Below, one piece after another: positions 16,310 to 25,194 of a stretch of DNA of 64,000 nt (the stretch's first letter is position 1; each line of letters begins with the position of its first letter). Source of the stretch: CAYRHN01 sp964424115 (GTDB taxonomy: Bacteria; Chloroflexota; Anaerolineae; Anaerolineales; Anaerolineaceae); NCBI GenBank assembly GCA_964424115.1, contig CAYRHN010000007.1:1-64000 (forward strand). Reading direction: 5' to 3'. Below the pieces are notes generated by a model. That model worked only from the letters and a program-made list of their open reading frames with translations. It was not told the origin of the DNA and did no database searches. The position numbers and the translations under genes were made by a program.

Positions 16310-17182
16310 TTACTTCTCCCGGTAGACGAATGTACCGTGCCGCAGATCGTCCAGCGCCTGGAGGATCTCCTGACGCGTGTTCATCACGAACGGGCCGTAG
16401 CGGGCCACCGGCTCGCCCAGCGGTTTGCCGGAAATGAGCAGAAAGCGCGCCCCATTCTTGCCCGCCTCGGCATTCACTGCTTCGCCCTCGCCAAAGACCA
16501 GCATGCGCGTGGCCTCCAGCGGGCCGTGCGCGTCGAAGCTGGCGCTGCCCGCGAACAGGTAGGCCAGGGTGGTGTGCCCGGACGGCGCGGGAAGCGTGGC
16601 CTGTGACCCGGCCGGAAGGCTGACATCCAGGTAGGTCGGGTCGGCGGCGATCTCCTGTACCGGTCCCTGCACCAGGCCTCCCAGTCCTTCCACTGCTCCG
16701 GCGATCACCCGCGCGCTGCCCCCGCCCGCCAGCGGCGCAGCCGGGATCTCTCCCGCCAGTACGCCCTGGTAGCGCGGCCTGCACATCTTCAAGCGCGCCG
16801 GCAGGTTCACCCACAGTTGAAAGCCCTCCATGCGGCCTTCGCGCTCCTGCGGCATTTCCTCGTGCATGATCCCGCCCCCAGCGGTCATCCACTGCACATC
16901 CCCGGTCTCGATCACCCCCACATTGCCCAGGCTGTCCTTGTGCTGCACCGCCCCGGCCAACATATAGGTGACCGTTTCGATCCCGCGGTGCGGGTGCATG
17001 GGGAAGCCGGCCATGTAGTCGTCCGGGTCATCCGAACCGAAATGGTCGAAGAGCAGGAAAGGGTCGACGTAATCCAGGCGGGGGGTGGCGATCGAGCGCT
17101 TCAACAGCACCCCGGCCCCCTCCACCACCGGCATAGGCTCAATGATCGTCTCGATCTTGCGCAAGGTCGAAGGTTCTTTCAT
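16310..17182 (-). CDS. Pirin-family cupin protein
   Basis: A 290-residue bicupin. The N-terminal cupin has FPMHPHRGIETVTYML and the metal-binding GDVQWMTAGGGIMHEEMP; these His and Glu residues are the pirin iron ligands. Some pirins act as quercetin 2,3-dioxygenases, others as redox sensors, so the reaction here is uncertain. It converges on kimA with nine bases between stops. Confidence 0.9.
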   Translation of the reverse strand: MKEPSTLRKIETIIEPMPVVEGAGVLLKRSIATPRLDYVDPFLLFDHFGSDDPDDYMAGFPMHPHRGIETVTYMLAGAVQHKDSLGNVGVIETGDVQWMTAGGGIMHEEMPQEREGRMEGFQLWVNLPARLKMCRPRYQGVLAGEIPAAPLAGGGSARVIAGAVEGLGGLVQGPVQEIAADPTYLDVSLPAGSQATLPAPSGHTTLAYLFAGSASFDAHGPLEATRMLVFGEGEAVNAEAGKNGARFLLISGKPLGEPVARYGPFVMNTRQEILQALDDLRHGTFVYREK

Positions 17183-17292
17183 TAATAATTCCTTTTAATA
17201 CGGGTCTCACGGATTGCACGGATCTTTTTATTAATCCTTATTTCCTTATCGACCAGGCATCCGTGTTCCTGATCGTCTCCTGATTAAATAGA

Positions 17293-17321
17293 TTATGGGC
17301 GGGTTATTCACCCGCCCATAA
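17293..17321. terminator. Stem-loop downstream of the 65-residue gene
   Basis: TTATGGGCGGGT (17293-17304) and ACCCGCCCATAA (17310-17321) form a perfect 12 bp stem with a five-base loop, 15 bases after the stop of the minus-strand small gene. There is no clean U run. The rest of the 17183-17335 gap holds only short CACGGAT-type repeat words. Confidence 0.6.
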
Positions 17322-17335
17322 CGCACGAACTGTGA

Positions 17336-17533
17336 CTAGGCTTTCTTCTTCAAGACTGGCAGGCCGTTGGCGGTCTCGGCGACCACATACCCCGCCGGAA
17401 TTGCTTCCAGCGCGCCGGCTTTCTTTTCCTTGGAGAAGAAGAACAGCTGCTGTTGCTTCCCGCTCTTCAGGGTGCGGGTGGTGGCGTGCAGGATATAGGT
17501 AACGCCTTTCTTGTTCTTATAGCTGTATGCCAT
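17336..17533 (-). CDS. 65-residue basic small protein
   Basis: MAYSYKNKKGVTYILHATTR starts a Lys-rich protein whose middle contains KSGKQQQLFFFSKEKK and whose end is GLPVLKKKA. An AAAGGA ribosome binding site stands at the right distance. The pattern (KGVTYYLH...LRSGK...YFFSKE...LPAGYVV.E....LPVLKK) matches short hypothetical proteins I recall from several bacterial phyla with no assigned role. It may bind nucleic acid given its charge, but that is a guess. Confidence 0.75.
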   Translation of the reverse strand: MAYSYKNKKGVTYILHATTRTLKSGKQQQLFFFSKEKKAGALEAIPAGYVVAETANGLPVLKKKA

Positions 17534-17710
17534 TTCTTATCCTTTCTCTCGGTTGTTACGAGGATGACTTGCCCGATAGACCCATCATACGCCAAAACCG
17601 ATAGAAAATCAACTATGAACGACCTTTGAGCATCGATTTTCACAGATTTAACGGTTTTTTCGTTTGTTTTCCGGGCCTGCAATGATCAAAGCCACATCAG
17701 GAATGATTTA

Positions 17711-17719
17711 TGATACACT
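17711..17719 (+). promoter_or_regulatory. Extended -10 before the flavodoxin-like gene
   Basis: TGATACACT is identical to the extended -10 at 100-108. The start codon lies at 17756 behind a GAAGG ribosome binding site, so this transcript has a short leader. The rest of the 17534-17755 gap holds no gene that I can see. Confidence 0.4.
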
Positions 17720-17755
17720 TATTCTTATTCTTTTCCGAAAGAAGGCTAATTGAAT

Positions 17756-18262
17756 ATGGCAAAGAAAATCCTTGTGGCCTACGCCACCACCTATGGTTCC
17801 AGCAAGGAGATCGCCGAGGCGATCGCCGGGACGCTGGGGAAAAGTGGGCTGGAGGTGGAACTTCAACCCGCGCGGAATGTAAAATCCCTGGCGGGATTCC
17901 AGGCTGTGGTGCTGGGCGCACCGCTCTATATGTTCCGCTGGCACCGGGATGCCATCCAGTTCCTTAAGCGCCACGAACAGATCCTGAAGCAGATCCCTAC
18001 GGCTGTCTTTGCCTCCGGCCCGTTCCATGACAAAGAAGACGAATGGAAGGAAGTCCACTCTGAGATCAATAAGGAACTGGCGAAATTTCCCTGGTTCACC
18101 CCGGCACTGGTGGAGGTTTTCGGCGGCAAGTTCGACCCGACCATACTGCGCTTCCCGTGGAGCTGGGTTCCGGCGATGAAAAAACAGCCGCCCGTGGATA
18201 TCCGCGATTGGGATGCCATCCGCGCCTGGGCCGAGAAGTGCGGCGCGCTGGTGGAACAATAG
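17756..18262 (+). CDS. Flavodoxin-domain protein (HemG-like)
   Basis: A 168-residue protein from MAKKILVAYATTYGSSKEIA, the FMN phosphate-binding loop of flavodoxins, then VVLGAPLYMFRWHRDAIQFL and the tail KFPWFTPALVEVFGGKFDP. This matches the flavodoxin/menaquinone-dependent protoporphyrinogen oxidase group. No haem genes are nearby, so a general FMN oxidoreductase is the safer reading. I chose the second Met because it directly precedes the conserved strand. Confidence 0.8.
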   Translation: MAKKILVAYATTYGSSKEIAEAIAGTLGKSGLEVELQPARNVKSLAGFQAVVLGAPLYMFRWHRDAIQFLKRHEQILKQIPTAVFASGPFHDKEDEWKEVHSEINKELAKFPWFTPALVEVFGGKFDPTILRFPWSWVPAMKKQPPVDIRDWDAIRAWAEKCGALVEQ

Positions 18263-18276
18263 AACCAGATAAAAAA

Positions 18277-18307
18277 ACAATCAATTGCCATCCTGACAAT
18301 TGATTGT
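18277..18307 (-). terminator. Terminator of tRNA-Leu (possibly bidirectional)
   Basis: ACAATCAATTG (18277-18287) and CAATTGATTGT (18297-18307) form an 11 bp stem. On the minus strand it is followed by seven U, five bases after the 3' end of the tRNA-Leu gene. On the plus strand it follows the flavodoxin gene but lacks a U run. Confidence 0.75.
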
Positions 18308-18311
18308 GTAG

Positions 18312-18395
18312 TGGGGCGAGAGGGGGTCGAACCCTCACGATGTCTCCATCGACGGATTTTAAGTCCGTTGCGTCTGCCGATTCCGCCATCGCCCC
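18312..18395 (-). tRNA. tRNA-Leu (anticodon TAA)
   Basis: On the minus strand the gene begins GGGGCGATGGCGG and ends TCGCCCC plus discriminator A, giving a seven-base-pair acceptor stem. The anticodon stem-loop ACGGACTTAAAATCCGT places TAA in the loop. A long variable arm (CGATGGAGACATCG) and GGTTCGACCCC T-arm confirm a class II leucine tRNA. CCA is not encoded. Confidence 0.95.
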
Positions 18396-18447
18396 GGCAG
18401 GTTTATTTTACTGCAAAGCCAGTTTTTCGACAACCGCCCCGAACACC

Positions 18448-19611
18448 TTAATCGCGGATCAACAGCGCACACACCCCGCCTGCCAGCGACAACACCGCCG
18501 TCAGGATGAACATTGGCGGAAAACCGGCGCTGTCAGCCAACGAACCGCTGACCATGGTACCCAGCGCACCGCCGGAGAACAGCACTCCCAATACCAAACC
18601 GGTCACCAATCCCATTCCGCCCGGTACCAGGCGCTGCGCGAGCGCCACGATAACAGGAAACGCCGCGCTGATCCCGGCCCCGCATATCGGCAGCAGTAGA
18701 TAAGTCCAGATCGAATATCCGGCCGGAGCCAGCAAAGCCAGCGGCAGCACCGACGCAACCAGCGCATAGAAGATAAACCGCGGGCGTCCCACCCGGTCGG
18801 CATATGCAGCGCTGATCAGGTTGCCCACCACACCCCCCAGGGTAAACAATGGCAGCAGGAAACCGTAGACCGAAGCTGGTTGTCCCAGATCGGCCACGAA
18901 CTTTGGCATGAAGATGGTGATATTCTGGGAAGCCCAGGCCTGGAAAACCGCCACGCCAAACAAAGCTGCCGCGCTGCCCAGCGGTAACCGCCGCACCGGT
19001 TTAGCCGCCATCGGTGATTTCAACGCTTCTCCAACCAACCCATGGCGTCGGGGATTCAACAGCACCGAGGCCAGCATGCCGATTGCAATTCCCAGCGTAC
19101 AGGGCAGCACCAGTCCGCGCTCCCCCCACCGATCCAACAGGATCCCGGCCAGTAGCGGACCAGTCAGGTAGCCCAACTGACCAAACAACGTGAACATGGA
19201 TACTGCCGTAGTATCCCTGCCGGGGAATGCCTCGCGTCCTGCCAATGTGGCCTGGGCCGAACCGGCAGCGTGAAACATACCCGATCCCAGGCTGCCGATC
19301 ACCAATAATACCAGGGCTGCATCACCGGGGATGAAAAGGGTCAGCAAATAGAAAGAAGCCATCCACAGCACCCCGCCAGCCATCACCCACCGCCCGCCCA
19401 CCCGGTCGGCCAGCCAGCCAAAGAACGGCTGCGAAATTCCCGGCAGGATGATCGCCAGCGAACTGACTACCCCCAGGGTGGTATTGGATAAGCTGAGCGC
19501 GGTTGCCAGGAAGGTCAGGAAGATGATCCGCTGGCTGTTGAGCGTATCGATGATCCAATGACTGAAAGCAATGGGAGAAAACCGGCGGCTGGTGATCAGG
19601 GAGATGAACAT
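18448..19611 (-). CDS. MFS transporter (fosmidomycin-resistance-like)
   Basis: A 387-residue twelve-segment permease. The start at 19611 (MFISLITSRRFSPIAFSH) is chosen because AAAGGA lies nine bases upstream. GWLADRVGGRWVM is the MFS loop 2-3 motif and AYADRVGRPRF its counterpart. The N-terminal SHWIIDTLN resembles the FsrF/Fsr group of fosmidomycin exporters. Substrate is uncertain. Confidence 0.8.
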   Translation of the reverse strand: MFISLITSRRFSPIAFSHWIIDTLNSQRIIFLTFLATALSLSNTTLGVVSSLAIILPGISQPFFGWLADRVGGRWVMAGGVLWMASFYLLTLFIPGDAALVLLVIGSLGSGMFHAAGSAQATLAGREAFPGRDTTAVSMFTLFGQLGYLTGPLLAGILLDRWGERGLVLPCTLGIAIGMLASVLLNPRRHGLVGEALKSPMAAKPVRRLPLGSAAALFGVAVFQAWASQNITIFMPKFVADLGQPASVYGFLLPLFTLGGVVGNLISAAYADRVGRPRFIFYALVASVLPLALLAPAGYSIWTYLLLPICGAGISAAFPVIVALAQRLVPGGMGLVTGLVLGVLFSGGALGTMVSGSLADSAGFPPMFILTAVLSLAGGVCALLIRD

Positions 19612-19680
19612 ACCGTTATATCCTTTTCTTTTTGCCGGCATGCAGAGATCATCCCTGTCAGACCGTGCGTTGGTTCTGCT

Positions 19681-20283
19681 TTAGCGGTACAGTCCTCGTT
19701 TTTCGATCAGGTGGAAGACAGACGGGAGCAAATAATAACGGAACGGCTGTCCGGCAGCGATCCGCTCTCGGATCTCGCTGGAAGAGATCTCCAGCAAGGG
19801 TGCCTCAATGAAATATACCCGCTGGCTGATGCCGGGAAGCAGGCCTTCCAGCTCCTGCATATCGATCTGGTCACCGGGCCTGCGCATCACCCCAATCTCA
19901 TTACAGGTCCACATAAACGTCAGCGGTTCATTCCAATTGGGTAGATTACGCAGCGAATCTCCCCCCATCAAATAGATCAACTGGGCATCTGGATAAGCCT
20001 GACGCAGCAGCGCCAACGTATCCACGGCATAGTGAGGGCCAGGGCGGTCAATATCCACCCGCGACAGCTCAAAAGTGGCATCCTGAGCAATTGCCGCCTG
20101 AACCAGGGCTAACCGGTCGCGCAGGGGCGTCACCCCCCGGTCGCGTTTATGCGGTGGGACAGGCGTTAACACCCACAGCAGCCGGTCCAATTTTAATTGG
20201 GACTGGCATTCCTGGGCCAGGATCAAATGCCCAACATGGGGGGGATCAAACGTACCGCCAAAAATGCCAATCCGCATACGCAC
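19681..20283 (-). CDS. nadD: Nicotinate-nucleotide adenylyltransferase
   Basis: A 200-residue enzyme that adenylates nicotinate mononucleotide in NAD synthesis. RIGIFGGTFDPPHVGHL carries the nucleotidyltransferase HxGH motif, and ISSSEIRERI near the C-terminus is the second signature of NadD. It lies downstream of obg in the same direction, a common arrangement (obg-nadD) in bacteria. Confidence 0.95.
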   Translation of the reverse strand: MRMRIGIFGGTFDPPHVGHLILAQECQSQLKLDRLLWVLTPVPPHKRDRGVTPLRDRLALVQAAIAQDATFELSRVDIDRPGPHYAVDTLALLRQAYPDAQLIYLMGGDSLRNLPNWNEPLTFMWTCNEIGVMRRPGDQIDMQELEGLLPGISQRVYFIEAPLLEISSSEIRERIAAGQPFRYYLLPSVFHLIEKRGLYR

Positions 20284-20298
20284 TCCTGAGATAAATTA

Positions 20299-20335
20299 TA
20301 AAGGATGATAGCTTTTTATTCGCCATCATCCTTTA
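20299..20335. repeat. Stem-loop between obg and nadD
   Basis: TAAAGGATGAT (20299-20309) and ATCATCCTTTA (20325-20335) pair over 11 bp around a 15-base loop. It lies seven bases past the obg stop codon and upstream of nadD. Without a U run it may be an mRNA-processing or partial-termination element. Confidence 0.5.
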
Positions 20336-20342
20336 TCAGCAA

Positions 20343-21602
20343 TTAATCCTGCCATTCCAATTCATTGTCGCCGATGAAGACCGTGTCGCCTTCTTCGATG
20401 CCTGCCTTGCGCAGCGCATCATCCACACCCAGGGCATCCATCAGCCGCTGGAAGCGGCGCACTGCCCCATCATATTCCCAGGGGGTCATGGCTGCCGCGC
20501 GTTCGATAGCCGCACCGTGGATCACCCATCCTTCCGCGGTTCGTTCGATAGTGAAAGCGTTCGGATCCTCCGCCGGGCGGTAAACCGGGATCGATTGGGC
20601 AGCTTGCGGCTGGGGCGCAGTTTGCAGCAGCTCCACAGCCTTCCACAGGATGGGTGTCAGGTCAGTGCGCGCCATGGCCGACGCCGTCAGCAATTCTACC
20701 TTGCGTTTCTTCATTGCCGTCTTGATCTTGGGCAGGCGTTCCTTTACTTCCGGCAGATCGATCTTATTCAACACCACGATCTGCGGCTTTTTGGCTAGCT
20801 CCGGGTCAAACAGCGCCATTTCGCTGTTGATCTGCGCATAGTCGGCCAGCGGATCATCAGAGAGGCCGTCCAGCAGGTGGATCAACACGCGCGTGCGCTG
20901 AACATGGCGCAGGAAGGCAAAACCTAATCCCACGCCCATGTGCGCGCCTTCGATCAACCCCGGAATATCGGCCAACACCAGGCTGGTATCCTGATCCAGT
21001 TCCGCCACCCCCAGGTTGGGTTCCAGGGTGGTGAACGGGTAATTGGCAATTTTTGGTTGTGCGTTGGTGACCGCCGCCAGGAAACTGGATTTGCCCGCGT
21101 TGGGCACCCCCACGATCCCCACATCGGCGATCAGTTTGAGCTCCAGGCGCAGGTGCATTTCCTCGCCCGGTTCGCCCTTTTCGGCTGTGCGCGGAGCTTG
21201 ATTGCTGGAGCTGGCAAAATGCGGGTTGCCCCGCCCGCCGCGCCCGCCTTTGCAGACCACCTGGCGTTGTCCGGCCGAAACCAGGTCCGCCACTATTTCC
21301 CCCTTCGAGGCATGGTACAGCACTGTGCCCGGCGGAACCTGGATCACCAGGTCATCCGCCGACCTTCCGGTCTTGTTGTTTGTGCCGCCTTTGGCGCCGT
21401 TATGGGCGATAAACTTCTTCTGGTGACGGAAGGTGGCCAGCGTGTTCAGGTGCGGATTGACCTCAAATACGATATTGCCGCCATGACCGCCGTCTCCGCC
21501 GTCCGGGCCGCCGCGCGCGACATATTTCTCGCGGTGGAAGTGAACCATTCCCTCCCCGCCGTCGCCGGAACGCACATAAATTTCTGCCTCATCAATGAAC
21601 AT
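20343..21602 (-). CDS. obgE: Obg GTPase
   Basis: A 419-residue essential ribosome-assembly GTPase. The N-terminal glycine-rich Obg fold (FHREKYVARGGPDGGDGG), the G domain with VGVPNAGKSSFLAA (G1), DIPGLIEGAHMGVGLG (G3) and VLNKIDL (G4), and a C-terminal OCT domain from about residue 340 (FTIERTAEGWVIHG, LGVDDALRKAGIEEGD) are all present. Length is typical for the three-domain form. Confidence 0.97.
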   Translation of the reverse strand: MFIDEAEIYVRSGDGGEGMVHFHREKYVARGGPDGGDGGHGGNIVFEVNPHLNTLATFRHQKKFIAHNGAKGGTNNKTGRSADDLVIQVPPGTVLYHASKGEIVADLVSAGQRQVVCKGGRGGRGNPHFASSSNQAPRTAEKGEPGEEMHLRLELKLIADVGIVGVPNAGKSSFLAAVTNAQPKIANYPFTTLEPNLGVAELDQDTSLVLADIPGLIEGAHMGVGLGFAFLRHVQRTRVLIHLLDGLSDDPLADYAQINSEMALFDPELAKKPQIVVLNKIDLPEVKERLPKIKTAMKKRKVELLTASAMARTDLTPILWKAVELLQTAPQPQAAQSIPVYRPAEDPNAFTIERTAEGWVIHGAAIERAAAMTPWEYDGAVRRFQRLMDALGVDDALRKAGIEEGDTVFIGDNELEWQD

Positions 21603-21616
21603 AGTTTTCCTGAATG

Positions 21617-21650
21617 GGTTATCTGCCCCGGGAAACCGGGGCAGATAACC
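21617..21650. repeat. Perfect 15 bp stem with GAAA loop between cpgS and obg
   Basis: GGTTATCTGCCCCGG (21617-21631) and CCGGGGCAGATAACC (21636-21650) form a very stable hairpin closed by GAAA. It sits between two genes on the minus strand, 12 bases after the cpgS stop and 14 before the obg start. There is no U run, so an mRNA stability or processing element is more likely than a terminator. Confidence 0.65.
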
Positions 21651-21662
21651 TGCTAAATCAAT

Positions 21663-22982
21663 TTATTTCTTACCGAATTTGGCCTTGAGGATATCTTCCA
21701 GGGTCGGCACGCCGATCTCCTGCAGCTCATAGCGCACGCGCTGCATGGGTTTCTTAACCTTGATGATGCGGGTCAGGTCGATCGGGGTAGCCGAAATGAC
21801 CAGATCCACATCCGCAGCGTTGATTGTGGTTTCCAGATCGTGCATCTGTTCCTTGCCGTATCCCATAGCGGGCAGGATCTTGCCGGTGGAAGGATATTTA
21901 TTGTAGGTCGCAGTGATCGTGCCAACCGCGAAGGGGCGCGGGTCGACGATCTCAGCAGCGCCAAAGCGGCGAGCAGCCACCCAACCGGCGCCGTAAGCCA
22001 TCTCGCCGTGAGTAAGGGTCGGGCCGTCTTCGATGACCAGGACGCGCTTGCCGCGGATCAGTTCGGGTTTGTCCACAAACAACGGGGAAGCACCTTCGAT
22101 GATCTGGGCGGTCGGATTGACAGCAGAGATGTTCTCGCGCACTTTGATGACCGCTTCGGGTGCTGCAGTATCAACCTTGTTGATCACAAATACATCCGCG
22201 TTGCGCACATTGGTCTCACCGGGGTGATAGGTGATCTCGTGGCCGGGGCGGTGCGGGTCTATGACCACGATCGCCAGATCGGATTTATAGAAGGAGAAGT
22301 CATTGTTTCCGCCGTCCCACAACACCACATCCACTTCCTTTTCGGCCTGGCGCAGGATGGCTTCGTAATCCACACCGGCATACACGATCACGCCGTTATC
22401 CAGATGCGGTTCGTATTCCTCGCGTTCTTCAATGGTGCACTCATGCTTGTCCAGGTCGGCATAGGTGGCGAAACGCTGTACCTTCTGCTTGACCAGGTCG
22501 CCGTAAGGCATGGGGTGGCGAATGGCCGCCACGCGCAGGCCCATCCCGCGCAGGATCAAGGAAACGCGGCGGGTGGTCTGGCTCTTGCCTGATCCGGTGC
22601 GCACAGCGCAGATAGAAATGACCGGTTTGGTGGATTTGATTTGGGTGGATTTCGTGCCCATCAGGCGGAAATCAGCCCCAGCGGCCAATACAATAGAAGC
22701 CTTGTGCATGACAACTTCATGTGGCACATCGGAATAGGCAAAAATTACCTGGTCGACCTTCAAATCCTTGATCAGTTTGACCAGATCGCTCTCAGGGAAG
22801 ATCTGAATACCGTTCGGATAGAGCTTGCCGGCCAGTTCAGCCGGATAGCGGCGGTCATCAATGTTGGGGATCTGCGTGGCGGTGAAAGCCACAACTTCAT
22901 AATCCGGATTGTCGCGGAAAAAGACATTGAAATTGTGGAAGTCGCGCCCTGCAGCGCCCATGATAAGAGTACGGATTGCCAT
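21663..22982 (-). CDS. cpgS: Cyclic 2,3-diphosphoglycerate synthetase-like protein
   Basis: A 439-residue protein with an N-terminal Rossmann-like part (MGAAGRDFHNFNVFFRDNP), a P-loop ICAVRTGSGKSQTTRRVSLI, FVINKVDTA as an NKxD-type motif and a C-terminal ATPIDLTRIIKVKKP. The layout fits CpgS, which makes cyclic 2,3-diphosphoglycerate in thermophilic methanogens. Bacterial homologues are often called GTPase and their product is not established. In a non-methanogen the substrate may differ. Confidence 0.75.
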   Translation of the reverse strand: MAIRTLIMGAAGRDFHNFNVFFRDNPDYEVVAFTATQIPNIDDRRYPAELAGKLYPNGIQIFPESDLVKLIKDLKVDQVIFAYSDVPHEVVMHKASIVLAAGADFRLMGTKSTQIKSTKPVISICAVRTGSGKSQTTRRVSLILRGMGLRVAAIRHPMPYGDLVKQKVQRFATYADLDKHECTIEEREEYEPHLDNGVIVYAGVDYEAILRQAEKEVDVVLWDGGNNDFSFYKSDLAIVVIDPHRPGHEITYHPGETNVRNADVFVINKVDTAAPEAVIKVRENISAVNPTAQIIEGASPLFVDKPELIRGKRVLVIEDGPTLTHGEMAYGAGWVAARRFGAAEIVDPRPFAVGTITATYNKYPSTGKILPAMGYGKEQMHDLETTINAADVDLVISATPIDLTRIIKVKKPMQRVRYELQEIGVPTLEDILKAKFGKK

Positions 22983-23018
22983 GCGGTAGTTCTCCTTTGC
23001 GAAATGAAATAAGATGTT

Positions 23019-24782
23019 TCACATCGCTTGTGGGGCTGTGATGCCCAGCAAAGCCAGGCTGTTGGAAAGAGCCTGACGAGTTGCAGCAACCAGGCGCAGC
23101 CGCGCCGCGCGCATATCGCCATCGGCCTGCAAGACCGGGCACTGCGCGTAGAAGTCGTTGAAGGTGCGCGCCAGCTCATACGAGAGGTTGGCGATCCCCA
23201 GCGGGCGGTATTCCTCTGCCGCGCGCTGCACTTCAGCCGGCAGGCGTGAAAGCAGATCGACCAATTGCACTTCAACAGGCTCAAAACGGACTTTGGCAGG
23301 GAAGTCGGGCAGGCTGCCGCCCGCCTTGCGCAAAATACTCCCCGCCCGGACATAAGCATACTGAATATATGGCGCCGCCTGGCCGTTAAAATCCAGAGCG
23401 GTCTGCCAATCAAACGTGGCCACTTTCGTATTTTCGCGCGCCAGCATGGTGTACTTGATAGCACCCACTGCCACGGCTTTGGCAATTGCGGTTTGTTGCT
23501 CCAGCGAAAGATCAGCGTTCTTGGCCTGGACGATCTCCAATGCGCGGGCGGTCGCCTCGCGCAGCAGATCTTCCAACAGTACCACCGTTCCCTCGCGGGA
23601 GGCCATCGCCACGTTGCCCGGCAGCGTTACCAGCTCATAAGGCACGTGCTGGCACTTACCCGCCGAAGAATCTCCCATGATCTCCAAAGTCTTGAACACT
23701 TGCTGGAAATGCAGCGACTGGCGCACATCCACCACGTAAAGCGATTTCACCAGATCGGGGTAATCGGCGAACTTACGCTGAACGAGCGCCAGGTCTTCGG
23801 TGGCATACAGGGCAGTGTTATCCGAGCGCAGCACCACCATCACGCGGTATTTTTCCTTCAAGCCCAGGATTTCATCTAATTTGACCACCACCGCTTCGCC
23901 ATTCGCGCGTCCATCTTCGGCGATCCCGCGCGCAATCAGCTCATCCACCAGGCGCTTGCCCTCTTGCTCGACCATGCTGTTGAAATAGTAACGGTCAAAG
24001 CGGATATCCAGCTCGCGGTACATGTCGTTGAATCCGTCCAGCGACCACTGGCGGGTTTCTTTCCACAGTGCCACCACTTCCGGATCGCGCTGATCCCAGC
24101 GCACATACAAAGCGCGCACTTCTGCTTCCAGTTCCGGATCGGCTTCCAGGCGGCGGTTGGCTTCCAAATAAATATCACCCATCCAGCGCGTGATATCTTT
24201 TTCCGGTTTTTCTCCGCTGTGTCGGGTCATGTAATTCCACAGCCACTTGACCACATGCAGGCCAATATCCCCCGGGTAATTCGTTCGGACTACATCATAT
24301 CCCGAAAAATCCAACAACCGGCAGAGCGAATCGCCCAGAATGGCCGAGCGCAGATGGCCGACATGGAAAGCTTTGTGCGTGTTGGGATGAGAAAACTCAA
24401 CCATCACTCGCTTGCCCTTAGATTCGCCGCGCCCAAAATCCGCGCCGCGCGCCAGGATCTCCTCCATTACCCGCCGGCTGTACTCATAGCTGGAGTAATA
24501 CAGGTTCAAATAGCCGCGCACGGCTTCCACGCGCTCAAATCCCTGCGGATTGCCCAGGTGGTCTGCCAAAACCTGAGCGATCTCCTGAGCGCGGGCAGCC
24601 ACGTTGCCGCCCCCCTTACCCTGGCGGGCCTCCTGTGCTGCCACCTGGAAGAAGGAGGTACTGATCCCCCACTCCCCGCTGAAAGGAATCCAGGCCCAGT
24701 TCAGAGACGGCTGCGGCAGGCCATGCCCGGCGCAGTAACTGAGGATGATCTGCTCAATTTGTTTCTGTTCGGCTTCAAACAT
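23019..24782 (-). CDS. argS: Arginyl-tRNA synthetase
   Basis: A 587-residue class I synthetase. An N-terminal Add-1 domain is followed by FSHPNTHKAFHVGHLRS (HIGH region) and MASREGTVVLLEDLL, which takes the KMSKS position as in other ArgRS enzymes with a degenerate motif. The C-terminal DALR anticodon-binding domain ends LLGITAPQAM, a typical ArgRS end. Confidence 0.97.
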   Translation of the reverse strand: MFEAEQKQIEQIILSYCAGHGLPQPSLNWAWIPFSGEWGISTSFFQVAAQEARQGKGGGNVAARAQEIAQVLADHLGNPQGFERVEAVRGYLNLYYSSYEYSRRVMEEILARGADFGRGESKGKRVMVEFSHPNTHKAFHVGHLRSAILGDSLCRLLDFSGYDVVRTNYPGDIGLHVVKWLWNYMTRHSGEKPEKDITRWMGDIYLEANRRLEADPELEAEVRALYVRWDQRDPEVVALWKETRQWSLDGFNDMYRELDIRFDRYYFNSMVEQEGKRLVDELIARGIAEDGRANGEAVVVKLDEILGLKEKYRVMVVLRSDNTALYATEDLALVQRKFADYPDLVKSLYVVDVRQSLHFQQVFKTLEIMGDSSAGKCQHVPYELVTLPGNVAMASREGTVVLLEDLLREATARALEIVQAKNADLSLEQQTAIAKAVAVGAIKYTMLARENTKVATFDWQTALDFNGQAAPYIQYAYVRAGSILRKAGGSLPDFPAKVRFEPVEVQLVDLLSRLPAEVQRAAEEYRPLGIANLSYELARTFNDFYAQCPVLQADGDMRAARLRLVAATRQALSNSLALLGITAPQAM

Positions 24783-24821
24783 GGCTCACCTGACACACAC
24801 AAAACACTTCGAAAATGCAAA

Positions 24822-24843
24822 AGCGGGAGGTGAAGCTCCCGCT
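24822..24843 (-). terminator. Terminator of rpsT
   Basis: AGCGGGAG (24822-24829) and CTCCCGCT (24836-24843) pair around a six-base loop. On the minus strand the stem is followed by TTTTGCATTTT, 45 bases after the rpsT stop. Confidence 0.7.
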
Positions 24844-24887
24844 ACGCAAAAGGTTGTGATCCGCAGAGAACTGCGGAGAAATCTCGC

Positions 24888-25151
24888 TTACTTGGCCAGT
24901 TCAGCCAGGCGTTTCATTAACCGGCTCTTGCGGCGGGCAGCGTTATTCTTGTGCAGAATACCCTTTTCGGCAGCCTTATCCAGGGCACTGATCGCCAGGC
25001 GCACAGCCTCGGCGCTGGTTTCCTGTTCGGACTCGATCGCCACACGGGCTTTCGCTACCAAAGTGCGGGCACGCCCACGAAAAACACGATTCGCCACACG
25101 CAGGCGTTCGTTTTGCCGGTTTCGCTTAATTTGAGACTTGATGTTTGCCAA
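24888..25151 (-). CDS. rpsT: 30S ribosomal protein S20
   Basis: An 87-residue basic protein. MANIKSQIKRNRQNERLRVA and the later KAAEKGILHKNNAARRKSRL are hallmark S20 sequences. It binds 16S rRNA in the small subunit. The length is normal. Confidence 0.97.
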   Translation of the reverse strand: MANIKSQIKRNRQNERLRVANRVFRGRARTLVAKARVAIESEQETSAEAVRLAISALDKAAEKGILHKNNAARRKSRLMKRLAELAK

Positions 25152-25194
25152 AGCTCTTCCTCCAAAAGTTACTTTCTAATCGCGACTGTCCATT

